DNA of 64,000 nt from Adhaeretor mobilis (lineage in GTDB: Bacteria; Planctomycetota; Planctomycetia; Pirellulales; Lacipirellulaceae). Shown here one piece after another: positions 50,734-58,384 of the stretch (positions are counted from its first letter, which is position 1; each line of letters starts with the position of its first letter). The position numbers were made by a program, and so were the translations under genes. The notes beneath the pieces were generated by a model, which saw only the letters and a list, made by a program, of their open reading frames with translations, was not told the DNA's origin and did not search any database. Location: positions 1,426,001 to 1,490,000 of the forward strand of contig NZ_CP036263.1 in the NCBI RefSeq assembly GCF_007741515.1, in the 5' to 3' direction.

Positions 50734-50830
50734 CTCCAAGGGGGGAGGGCGGAAGGAGGAAGGCGGACCTCTCGGAAAGAATGTCCAATCTGGCAAGTCC
50801 CCTTTCCGCTCTCTTCCTTTCCCCTTGGCA

Positions 50831-50846
50831 CGTTTCACGTGAAACG
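50831..50846. promoter_or_regulatory. parS site 1
   Basis: CGTTTCACGTGAAACG is a perfect 16-bp palindrome matching the chromosomal ParB-binding site TGTTTCACGTGAAACA at all but the outer pair. It lies 2.2 kb before parA. Confidence 0.85.
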
Positions 50847-50870
50847 ACCAAGCGAATTGCACCACCTGCG

Positions 50871-50886
50871 TGTTTCACGTGAAACA
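50871..50886. promoter_or_regulatory. parS site 2
   Basis: TGTTTCACGTGAAACA is an exact match to the consensus chromosomal parS site, 40 bp from site 1 measured start to start. Confidence 0.92.
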
Positions 50887-50911
50887 CGTAAAATGAGTTG
50901 ACTTGGTAAGA

Positions 50912-50927
50912 TGTTTCACGTGGAACA
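50912..50927. promoter_or_regulatory. parS site 3
   Basis: TGTTTCACGTGGAACA differs from the palindromic consensus at one base and equals the common natural parS variant. It is 41 bp from site 2, about four helical turns, so the three sites lie on nearly the same face of the DNA. Confidence 0.9.
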
Positions 50928-50974
50928 AGTGGCTCCGACATACCCAACACATCCCCAAGCTGCACTCGCTCACG

Positions 50975-50999
50975 TTAGCCGTCGGCCTTGGCCGCCGTG
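50975..50999. repeat. Family-1 hairpin repeat, single arm (copy E)
   Basis: TTAGCCGTCGGCCTTGGCCG starts at 50975; the hairpin is CGGCC-TT-GGCCG. Read on the minus strand its first three bases are the stop codon TAA of the gene at 50975-51727. The stem bases (GGCC) differ from all other copies but still pair. Confidence 0.8.
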
Positions 51000-51727
51000 A
51001 GGTTTCTATCTCTATAAGTTCTCCATAACTTCCAAGCTCCTGTGCTCGCTGCCAACCACACCCCACAAGTCAAAATCGCCCAGTAGGTTGGATTCGAGAA
51101 TTGGAGAGCCGACAGGAACGCGAATAGCACGCTCAACTCCGCAGTGAGTATGAGCATCTGTTTCAGGCTGAAATGGGCCAAGCCCCCACTTGTAGGTAGC
51201 TGAATCGACAGTTTCCTTCTACGCAATTCCGCGCCCCAGGCTCCGCCGATCTGTCCCATAACAACGGCAATGCTCATTGCGACAAACGCTATCGGCTCTG
51301 GTCTTGCGTCGTAACTGATAGGCGGCATTGTGCAGATCAGCCCCGCGCAACCGCCTAGGACCGACGCCAACCACGGCTTCTCGTATTGGGCGGAAAGCAA
51401 CTTGGCGGCTACGACCGCCACCATCATCAGGAGTCCTCCTACGACAAAAGCGTAAAGGCATCCAATGAAGAACCCGAAAAGGCAGCCGAGCAATATCGAC
51501 CCAAACACGTTCACACCCTGGTTCATCTTGGGAGGACCATCGTGAATAAACACCAATGTCACGAAAGCGAGCGGATAAAGCCCGCCTGCCAATGCAATTC
51601 CCACGACGCCGGCCGGGAGCAGCCGATCTCTATCAGGCTTGCTAAAGAGTTCGCGTGCCTCTTGAGTGGGGCTGTGAGAGGACGCGCCGGCACTGATCGA
51701 AGGCTGTTCTATTTTTGGCAATTCCAT
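50975..51727 (-). CDS. Membrane protein of unknown function, paralogue of 51747
   Basis: A 250-residue protein with about five hydrophobic helices (VGIALAGGLYPLAFVTLVFI, LLGCLFGFFIGCLYAFVVGG, then LLMMVAVVAAKLL). Near the C-terminus HFSLKQMLILTAELSVLFAF is the planctomycete 'FxLxxMLxLT' hydrophobic motif, followed by a final helix with WAILTCGVWLA. The arrangement matches the second half of the 51747 product, so the two are diverged duplicates. The last eight residues (TAAKADG region) and the TAA stop are made of a family-1 repeat arm. It lies between the parS cluster and parAB. Confidence 0.65.
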   Translation of the reverse strand: MELPKIEQPSISAGASSHSPTQEARELFSKPDRDRLLPAGVVGIALAGGLYPLAFVTLVFIHDGPPKMNQGVNVFGSILLGCLFGFFIGCLYAFVVGGLLMMVAVVAAKLLSAQYEKPWLASVLGGCAGLICTMPPISYDARPEPIAFVAMSIAVVMGQIGGAWGAELRRRKLSIQLPTSGGLAHFSLKQMLILTAELSVLFAFLSALQFSNPTYWAILTCGVWLAASTGAWKLWRTYRDRNLTAAKADG

Positions 51728-51746
51728 AGGCGATACTTCCGTAACC

Positions 51747-52757
51747 CTATGATACCGCCTTCGTCCTCAGGGATTTCACATTTTCACGCTCGCCCCGAAC
51801 TACCGACCACCGAGCCTCAATGAAAATAGTGCCCATCAGCCAGGCCCCGCTCACACATCCCACCAGTAGCTGTTCTTCGTTGAGCTCCAAGCGAGAAAGC
51901 CCCGCACAGCCAACGGCCGCCAGCGTCGTGAGCATGAGCATCTGACGCAGACGAAAGTGGTGCTTCCGGGGCTGGCAATTCGGATTGAGAATGCGTTGCG
52001 TTTTCTGGCTACTCGCCCGGCGCACTGCCCACACTCCGCCCAGTTGGCCCAGCAAAACGGCTACGCCGCAGGCGGCGTAGAACTCGCTTGGATGGCGTGA
52101 CATCTCCTTGGTCATGATGCTAATTGCCAGCAGACCAGTCCCCCCGCCAACGAGCGAGCCAATCGCAAACCGCGTTCCCTGCAAGCCGGTGAAGTAAAGC
52201 AATGCTCCTACGCCAGCCATAGCCGGGAGCGCCAAGAATGAGGTGATCAGGAATCCGCCAATAGCCGCGCAAAATGCAGCACCCAGAATTCCGTAGTCCT
52301 GTCCCTGTAGGACAGCCAGCCCAGCCATGAAGATCGGATACGCGGTCCCCGCGAGCACCGTACCGAACCATGCTGCCAGCAAGTTCTCCCCGCGGTGATC
52401 TTCCTTAAAACTCGCCAACAGGCTACGCACAAGCGGATCATCGGAATTCTCAACCGTTGCTTCAACCGCTAGCATCTTCGCCGCCATTCTTCCGGCTTGA
52501 TCGAGAACTTCCAGTTCCACGGTTTTGCGCTCGCGATTCTTCCGACGGCACCAGGAGAACATCGCCAGGCTGATCACCAAAACCACAACCAGCGACACAT
52601 GCGTCCTCGCCGCCAACGCCGCGGCTAGAGCAACGCATGTCGTGAGCATGAACATCCAGCGCAGCGAATACTGCGGAGGCATCTTCCGCGGGTGCGCACG
52701 GCGATACTCTGCTAGCACTTCGCGCTCAGAATCAGTAAGTGGATGGGAAATACTCAT
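51747..52757 (-). CDS. Membrane protein of unknown function, paralogue of 50975
   Basis: A 336-residue protein. The motif YSLRWMFMLTTCVALAAALA opens the membrane part, a soluble acidic loop follows (RKTVELEVLDQAGRMAAKML), then several helices and the C-terminal HFRLRQMLMLTTLAAVGCAG. The 'FxLRxMLxLTT' motif thus occurs twice, and the second half aligns with the neighbouring 50975 product. No family name is known to me. The genes are on the same strand 19 bp apart, probably one transcript, read away from parA. Confidence 0.65.
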   Translation of the reverse strand: MSISHPLTDSEREVLAEYRRAHPRKMPPQYSLRWMFMLTTCVALAAALAARTHVSLVVVLVISLAMFSWCRRKNRERKTVELEVLDQAGRMAAKMLAVEATVENSDDPLVRSLLASFKEDHRGENLLAAWFGTVLAGTAYPIFMAGLAVLQGQDYGILGAAFCAAIGGFLITSFLALPAMAGVGALLYFTGLQGTRFAIGSLVGGGTGLLAISIMTKEMSRHPSEFYAACGVAVLLGQLGGVWAVRRASSQKTQRILNPNCQPRKHHFRLRQMLMLTTLAAVGCAGLSRLELNEEQLLVGCVSGAWLMGTIFIEARWSVVRGERENVKSLRTKAVS

Positions 52758-52905
52758 ATGGCTCTAACGGATAGAATCAAAGATGCGAATCGCTACCTAA
52801 AGATAGCTCGCTAGCACCAGAATCACGGTCAGAATGGCGTTCCGGGTATTCGTCGCGACTCGTACAATCCGAGCCCAGAGTTGCAGGCCTGCTAGCAACT
52901 GCGTA

Positions 52906-52934
52906 CCGCGCGGCGAGCAAGCTCGTCGGCTAAC
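52906..52934. repeat. Family-1 hairpin repeat, single arm (copy F)
   Basis: Read on the minus strand from 52934 the arm begins GTTAGCCGACGAGCTTGCTC; the hairpin is CGAGC-TT-GCTCG. It lies in the 253-bp gap before parA, in which no gene or ribosome-binding site was seen. A CTAG-CTCTCG duplication (52977-53005) directly precedes the parA start. Confidence 0.75.
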
Positions 52935-53010
52935 GATACCGCTTTCCATTGGTTACTTGGCTCTAGTTTCATCCCCCTAGTCTCTCGACCCTAGACTCTC
53001 GGCTCTCAAA

Positions 53011-53757
53011 ATGTCCCGCGTCATCTGCATTGCGAATCAAAAAGGGGGCGTCGGCAAGACGACCACTGCGCTGAACATCGCTTGCGGCTTAGCTGTCGCT
53101 GGACAAAAAACACTGCTGGCGGATCTCGACCCCCAGTGCAACGCCACTACAGGACTCGGGCACGAGCCAGACGAACGCCACGCCCTGATCGACACGAAAC
53201 CTCTTCGAGAATCGTTTCGCGACACCTACTTAGAGAATCTCTCGCTACTGCCCGGCGCGCGAAGTTTCGAGGATGTCGATGCACTAGCGAATTCGTCGGA
53301 CACCCGCTCACGCATGCTAGCAGCCCATCTGGCGGGCAGCTTGGGCTCTTTCGACACGGTGCTCATTGATTGCCCACCTTCGCTAGGTCCGCTCACCCGC
53401 ACCGCGCTTTCGAGTGCTAGCGAAGTGTTGATGCCGATTCAGTGCGAGTATTTCGCCATGGAGGGATTAACCCAGATGATCGGCATAATCAGACAAACGA
53501 TGGACAGGCCTGAAAGCCGATTAGAGTTTGGAGGGATCTTGCTCACTATGTACGACACGGCATTGGAATTGACCGCCGAGGTCGATCGTGAAGTGCGAGA
53601 GTTCTTCGGCGAAATCGTTTTTCATACCGTGATACCACGAGACGTCGCCGTCAGCGAAGCGCCCAGTCACGGGCGCAGCGTGATGGATTATGCACCCCGT
53701 TCACGAGGTGCTCGAGCGTACGTCGAACTTTGCCAGGAGGTGCTGGAACGTGTCTAA
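53011..53757 (+). CDS. parA: ParA/Soj chromosome partition ATPase
   Basis: A 248-residue cytoplasmic Walker-type ATPase. The deviant Walker A KGGVGKTT is at 11-18, VLIDCPPSLGPLTRTAL is Walker B, and LLADLDPQCNATTGLG is Walker A'. FGGILLTMYDTALELTAEVD and IPRDVAVSEAPSHGRSV are typical for Soj. It binds DNA non-specifically when ATP-bound and moves ParB-parS complexes. No ribosome-binding site is visible before the ATG. The parB start overlaps the last 8 bp. Confidence 0.95.
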   Translation: MSRVICIANQKGGVGKTTTALNIACGLAVAGQKTLLADLDPQCNATTGLGHEPDERHALIDTKPLRESFRDTYLENLSLLPGARSFEDVDALANSSDTRSRMLAAHLAGSLGSFDTVLIDCPPSLGPLTRTALSSASEVLMPIQCEYFAMEGLTQMIGIIRQTMDRPESRLEFGGILLTMYDTALELTAEVDREVREFFGEIVFHTVIPRDVAVSEAPSHGRSVMDYAPRSRGARAYVELCQEVLERV

Positions 53758-54844
53758 CCAACGACGACTAGGACGAGGATTGGAAGCCCTGTTGGGACGC
53801 ACTTTTGATGCGCCAGAAACGCCTAGTGACGGCGGCAAAGAAATCGATACTGGGCAAGCTACCAGCGAGCCAAGAACTGCTGCTGATTCGAGCGAACAGT
53901 ATAGTAGTATCGAATCACAAGCGGATCAGCCACCAGAGACCCGTTCAGCAGAAATTCAAACTTCTGCACCGGAAGGTGCAGGTCCCGATCTCACGCGCAG
54001 CGACGATGGCCAACAATGGCTGGAAGTCGGCTCGGTGAATCGCAACCCGTATCAGCCGCGTACGACTTTTGACGAAGCGGAAATCGCCGACTTGTGCGAC
54101 AGCATTCGCACGCACGGATTCCTAGCACCGGTAGTCGTCCGACCCGCCGAGGGCGGTTATCAGCTCATCGCCGGCGAGCGCCGATTGCGTGCTGCCCAAA
54201 TGGCCGGTTGGGAACGCGTCCCCGTGCAAGTTCGCCATGTGGACGATCGCCAGATGGCCGAGCTGGCCATCGTGGAAAATATCCAACGGAAGGATCTTAA
54301 CGCGATCGAAAAAGGCGCGTCCTTCCAGCAGTACCTCAGCAAGTACCACTGCACCCAAGATGAACTGGCCGCCCGAGTGAACGTCGATCGCTCCACGGTC
54401 GCCAACTTGATTCGCCTCTTGGAGTTGCCCCAGAAGGTGAAGAGCCTCATTGAGAAAGGCGACATCTCCGCTGGCCACGGTCGTGCTTTATTACCACTGG
54501 GAGATGAAGCGGAGCAAACCAAGTTTGCCCGCCGGATCGCCAGCGAGTCGCTCTCTGTGAGAGCCACCGAGCAAGCGGTCAGCGAATTCGTCCGCGGTTC
54601 CGATGGCGATTTGCTCTCGGTCGTTGGTGCCGATGGAAAAACAAAGACCACCAAGCTCCAGCCGGGTGCCCAGCAAAAGGCCCTGGAAGAAGAGTTCAAG
54701 CTGGCGCTCGGCACCAAGGTGGATATCAAGCAGAACGCCAAGGGCAAAGGGAAGATCACGATCAACTTTGCCAGTGCGGAGGAATTCGATCGCCTGCGAA
54801 CCTTGCTGACAGGTGCAGAGTCGTTTCAGGGTGAAGTGGCATAG
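53750..54844 (+). CDS. parB: ParB/Spo0J chromosome partition protein
   Basis: A 364-residue DNA-binding CTPase clamp. The N-terminus NQRRLGRGLEALLG is the ParA-stimulating peptide. The ParB/Srx domain has NPYQPRTTFDEAEIADLCDS and LIAGERRLRAAQMAGWERVP (GERR CTP-binding motif). ELAIVENIQRKDLNAIEKG and the HTH DELAARVNVDRSTVANLIRL follow, then the C-terminal dimer domain. An acidic linker (about 25-85) separates the N-terminus. The GTG at 53750 has AGGAGG 9 nt upstream. Its targets are the three parS sites at 50831-50927. Confidence 0.95.
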   Translation: MSNQRRLGRGLEALLGRTFDAPETPSDGGKEIDTGQATSEPRTAADSSEQYSSIESQADQPPETRSAEIQTSAPEGAGPDLTRSDDGQQWLEVGSVNRNPYQPRTTFDEAEIADLCDSIRTHGFLAPVVVRPAEGGYQLIAGERRLRAAQMAGWERVPVQVRHVDDRQMAELAIVENIQRKDLNAIEKGASFQQYLSKYHCTQDELAARVNVDRSTVANLIRLLELPQKVKSLIEKGDISAGHGRALLPLGDEAEQTKFARRIASESLSVRATEQAVSEFVRGSDGDLLSVVGADGKTKTTKLQPGAQQKALEEEFKLALGTKVDIKQNAKGKGKITINFASAEEFDRLRTLLTGAESFQGEVA

Positions 54845-54952
54845 TTCTGGCAGCAGTCGGCTATAAGCCGCAAGCGGCACAGTGTATTTTGTACATGCGT
54901 ATACTGACTACTTGTTCCCAGCCAGGCATGCGACTATTATCTTGTATTCAGA

Positions 54953-55015
54953 GTAGGGTCCGCTGTGCGGGCCAAATCTTTGTTGATCGTAAAAGGTCCG
55001 TCCAGCGGACCCTAC
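54953..55015. repeat. Long inverted repeat before tRNA-Pro
   Basis: The left arm GTAGGGTCCGCTGTGCGGGC plus C (54953-54973) and right arm GGTCCGTCCAGCGGACCCTA plus C (54995-55015) are complementary at 18 of 21 positions with a 21-nt spacer. It lies 6 bp before the tRNA and after parB. It could be a small non-autonomous mobile element or a processing/termination hairpin for parB. Confidence 0.7.
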
Positions 55016-55021
55016 TATGAT

Positions 55022-55096
55022 CGGGGCGTAGCTCAGCTTGGCTAGAGCGCCGCGTTTGGGACGCGGAGGTCGCACGTTCGAATCGTGTCGCCCCGA
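55022..55096 (+). tRNA. tRNA-Pro (TGG)
   Basis: A 75-nt cloverleaf: the acceptor CGGGGCG pairs perfectly with CGCCCCG, D-arm TAGCTCAGCTTGGCTAGAGC, anticodon arm CCGCG-TTTGGGA-CGCGG with anticodon TGG, T-arm with ACGTTCGAATCGT, discriminator A. CCA is not encoded. A broken integrase lies 130 bp downstream, which suggests past use as an integration site. Confidence 0.95.
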
Positions 55097-55225
55097 CTGA
55101 TGTAACTGCCACGTCTGTATGGACTTACGTCAAGTCGTTGCAATTCTGTCGACTCGCTTGTGGGTCTGGGATGCACGCTATGTGCTCGCTTAGTTTCTAG
55201 TTAACTCCAACTGGAAGCTGATTCT

Positions 55226-55469
55226 ATGCAGTATCCGAAATCTTGGTTTTGCAAGCAGACCCCAATCTTGATACGTCCAGATTGACGGTATAAAGGTCTC
55301 TCTTGGAAGCAATAAGAAAGCTGCTTTCGAGAAGTTTCATCGCCTCATCGCCGGAATCGACGAAGTGTCCAGGTCACTGCCGGCTCGTGAGCTGATAGAT
55401 TGCTGTTTTGAATGGATGATAGTCAACCAAGCTGCATCCACTATTGAGCGTCGGAACCAGATTCTTTAG
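55226..55469 (+). pseudogene. Integrase N-terminal fragment, frameshifted
   Basis: From ATG 55226 the frame reads MQYPKSWFCKQTP, the usual beginning of planctomycete tyrosine integrases ('PKPWFRKQT..WYVQI'). After a frame change near 55265-55275 it continues YVQIDGIKVSLGSNKKAAFE, then KFHRLIAGIDEVSR and LIDCCFEWMIVNQAASTIER up to TAG at 55467. That is the arm-binding and start of the core-binding domain. No catalytic domain follows. Its position beside tRNA-Pro fits the relic of an integrated element. The rest of 55097-55582 shows no gene. Confidence 0.65.
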
Positions 55470-55582
55470 AGCTTCCGAACTCGTCTCGTCGGGTGCCACC
55501 CGGCCTGGGCACGAATGTTCTGCGTCGAAACTGAAATCATGACTCGATAAATTACACCGACAATCTCGAAGGAGCATCCAAA

Positions 55583-56338
55583 GTGACTCGATTCAATCTC
55601 TTGTTTGTCCTCTTCTGTTGCATAAGTCAACTTTCTCCAGCAGGAGAGCTCGACCCCCAGCAACACCAATGGCATGCGCGTTACATCAAGCAGCCGAATG
55701 CTCCACAACCGGAAAAAATGTTACTCAACACGGATGCCGAGCCAGATTTGACGAAAGGTTTTACCTCACTGTTCAATGGTAAAGATTTGCAGGGCTGGAC
55801 ACCAAAAGGAGGAACGTGCACGTTTGAAGTGCAGGATGGTCTGCTCGTCGGCAAGTGTGTACCCGGTTCCAACAGTACTTATCTATGCACAGACCAAGCG
55901 GACTTCTCGGATTTCGTGTTCACTTGCGACATGAAGTGGAGAGTCGATGGCAACAGCGGAGTGATGTTTCGCTCGCGGGCGAAGCCAGGTAAGAACGATA
56001 CCGTCACAGTTTTTGGCCCGCAGTTTGAAATGGAGGGTTTTTCTCAAGACAGACACTGGTCGGGCGGGATCTATGGCCAGAGTTGTGGTGGTTATTTCTA
56101 TCCTCTCTGGTTGAAGGAGCACAAAGCAGCTCGTGCAGCGACCAAAGAGGGCAAGTGGAACCGCGTAACTATTTCAGCTCAAGGAAATGTCGTCAAGACT
56201 TGGATCAATGGTGTGCCGGCCTCGCATTGGATCGATGATGGATCGTACCCGAGAGGTTTCTTTGGTCTACAGATCCATAAGGGCGACAAGGGCACGGTGC
56301 TGTGGAAGAATGTCCGAGTAAGGCGTCTTGAGCCATAG
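55583..56338 (+). CDS. DUF1080 (3-keto-disaccharide hydrolase) family secreted protein
   Basis: A 251-residue exported protein with signal peptide (FNLLFVLFCCISQLSPAGE). The concanavalin-like DUF1080 fold starts at FTSLFNGKDLQGWTPKGGTC and includes FVFTCDMKWRVDGNSGVMFR, GQSCGGYFYPLW and the ending GFFGLQIHKGDKGTVLWKNV. Members hydrolyse 3-keto-glycosides in planctomycete and bacteroidete sugar degradation. The start is GTG at 55583, with GAAGGAG 8 nt upstream. With the next gene (sulfatase) it suggests breakdown of sulfated polysaccharides. Confidence 0.88.
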   Translation: MTRFNLLFVLFCCISQLSPAGELDPQQHQWHARYIKQPNAPQPEKMLLNTDAEPDLTKGFTSLFNGKDLQGWTPKGGTCTFEVQDGLLVGKCVPGSNSTYLCTDQADFSDFVFTCDMKWRVDGNSGVMFRSRAKPGKNDTVTVFGPQFEMEGFSQDRHWSGGIYGQSCGGYFYPLWLKEHKAARAATKEGKWNRVTISAQGNVVKTWINGVPASHWIDDGSYPRGFFGLQIHKGDKGTVLWKNVRVRRLEP

Positions 56339-56704
56339 TCAACCAACCCTGTACGCACATCGACAATCTGGATACCTCATTCTGGAACCCGGACCCTGCC
56401 GTAGACCATCGGGCGTGTACGAGCTGGCGACGAAGATTGCGTTGTGATCTCGTCGATCTCGTTGACACTATCCGTCTGCACCTGCAGATCCATATAGGAA
56501 GGGCTACGTTGGTATGAAACGACATCCTGACTGTGCGAAAATGCCACGCCTTGGTGCATCGTCGTTTGCCTACCCTTGCAGCCGGCACCACATGAAGTGG
56601 CACAGTTCCCAGTCCGGATTAAATGACGCATGACCAACAATATGCTAATCTATCCAATAGACAGCCGTACTCATCTTGTCATAAAACCCTCAGGGAAACA
56701 GACC
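56339..56704. other. Intergenic region before the sulfatase gene
   Basis: No firm gene. A minus-strand frame at 56377-56640 (87 residues, VVSYQRSPSYMDLQVQTDSV) has fairly protein-like composition but no ribosome-binding site or known relatives, so it is only a possibility. The plus-strand frame open from 56630 is the upstream extension of the sulfatase and is not used here. No terminator was seen after the DUF1080 gene. Confidence 0.4.
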
Positions 56705-58267
56705 ATGAGATTAACTAGAGCGTATCAGTTTTCCGGGGCGATGGCAGCAGTGCTCTCGCTGTGCTTTTTGGCAGGAACATCAGGCACGCTATTTGCTCAA
56801 GATAAAAAGCCCAATATCCTCGTCATCTGGGGAGACGACATCGGGCAGTTTAACGTGAGCGCATACAACCACGGAATGATGGGGTACAAGACGCCCAATA
56901 TCGACCGCATCGCCAGTGAAGGCGCCATGTTTACCGACTGGTACGGTCAGCAGAGCTGTACTGCCGGCCGCGCCGCTTTCATTACAGGCCAGTCGCCCGT
57001 GCGCACCGGCCTGACCAAGGTTGGTCTGCCGGGTGCTCCTGAGGGCATGCAGAAGGAAGACCCGACGATTGCCGGATTACTCAAAGCACAAGGCTACATG
57101 ACGGGCCAGTTTGGCAAGAACCACCTCGGCGATCGCGACGAGATGCTGCCGACCAACCACGGGTTCGACGAGTTCTACGGCAACCTCTACCACTTGAATG
57201 CCGAGCAAGAGCCGGAGCATCCTGACTACCCCAAGGATCCCGAGTTTAAAAAGAAGTTTGGTCCGCGCGGCGTGATCAGCAGTTCGGCCGACGGCAAGAT
57301 CGAGGACACCGGGCCACTGACTATCAAACGCATGGAAACGGTGGACGTGGAAGTTACCGCCAAGGCGTTGGACTTCATGGAACGAGCGGATAAGGCCGAG
57401 AAGCCGTTCTTCCTCTGGTGGAACAGCACACGCATGCACATCTGGACGCACCTCAAGCCCGAGTCCAAAGGTAAAACGGGTCTTGGCATTTATGCCGATG
57501 GCATGGTGGAACACGATGCCATGGTTGGCCAGTTGCTCGACAAGCTCAAGGAGTTGGGCATCGAGGACAACACCATCGTCATGTATTCCAGTGACAACGG
57601 CGCGGAGTTCTTCTCCTGGCCGGACGGTGGCACCACGATGTTCCGCAACGAAAAGGCGACGCAGTGGGAAGGCGGTTTTCGCGTACCATGCGTGATCCGC
57701 TGGCCTGGCGTCATCAAACCTGGCACCGTTATCAACGACATCTGCGCCCACGAGGACATGCTCCCGACCCTGCTCGCCGCGGCCGGTGACACAACGGTCA
57801 AAGAGGATCTACTCAAAGGACGGCAGGCCATTGGCCGGAACTACAAGGTCCACCTCGACGGCGAAAACCTGATGCCCTTCCTTAAGGGCGAAGAAGAGGT
57901 GAGCCCACGAGAGAGTTTCCTCTACTGGACCGACGATGGCGACGTCGCGGCGCTTCGCTATAAAAACTGGAAAATCACCTTCTTGAAGCAAAACGCCGAG
58001 GGGATCGATGTTTGGCGAGAGCCATTCGAGGTTCTCCGTGCTCCTATGTTGTGCAATTTGCGCATGGATCCATTCGAGCGCGCTGAGCATGAAAGCATTG
58101 GCTACAACAGATGGTGGGTAGATCACATGTTTGTTTTTGCGCCTGCCGGAGCCTATGTTGGCGAATGGATTCAGAGCTTCAGGGAATTCCCGCCGCGACA
58201 AGAGCCTGGCAGCTTCAACCTCAGCAAGGTGATGGAATCCATCACGAAAGCCGCTGGCGACAAGTAG
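56705..58267 (+). CDS. Arylsulfatase (formylglycine-dependent)
   Basis: A 520-residue exported sulfatase. A signal peptide ends near LFAQ (about 32). KPNILVIWGDDIG supplies the calcium-binding Asp pair (44-45). The maturation motif is C85-T-A-G-R (QQSCTAGRAAF), where Cys becomes formylglycine. FGKNHLGD and YSSDNGAEFFSWPDG give further metal and catalytic residues. It removes sulfate esters, probably from algal or host polysaccharides. The ATG at 56705 gives a typical signal peptide. A formylglycine-generating enzyme must be encoded elsewhere. Confidence 0.93.
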   Translation: MRLTRAYQFSGAMAAVLSLCFLAGTSGTLFAQDKKPNILVIWGDDIGQFNVSAYNHGMMGYKTPNIDRIASEGAMFTDWYGQQSCTAGRAAFITGQSPVRTGLTKVGLPGAPEGMQKEDPTIAGLLKAQGYMTGQFGKNHLGDRDEMLPTNHGFDEFYGNLYHLNAEQEPEHPDYPKDPEFKKKFGPRGVISSSADGKIEDTGPLTIKRMETVDVEVTAKALDFMERADKAEKPFFLWWNSTRMHIWTHLKPESKGKTGLGIYADGMVEHDAMVGQLLDKLKELGIEDNTIVMYSSDNGAEFFSWPDGGTTMFRNEKATQWEGGFRVPCVIRWPGVIKPGTVINDICAHEDMLPTLLAAAGDTTVKEDLLKGRQAIGRNYKVHLDGENLMPFLKGEEEVSPRESFLYWTDDGDVAALRYKNWKITFLKQNAEGIDVWREPFEVLRAPMLCNLRMDPFERAEHESIGYNRWWVDHMFVFAPAGAYVGEWIQSFREFPPRQEPGSFNLSKVMESITKAAGDK

Positions 58268-58384
58268 CCCGCTCACGGTGAATTGCTGTATCAGCAGCCC
58301 AATAGGGCCGCACCTGACTAACTCGGGTGCGGCCTACAGCGAGAAGTAGGACAAGGAGGCCGCTCGATTCGGCGGCAAAAGCAT

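Noticed and set aside
50734..53010. Replication origin with DnaA boxes beside parS
   Set aside because: No cluster of TTATCCACA-like boxes or AT-rich unwinding region was seen; closeness of oriC remains only an inference from parS.
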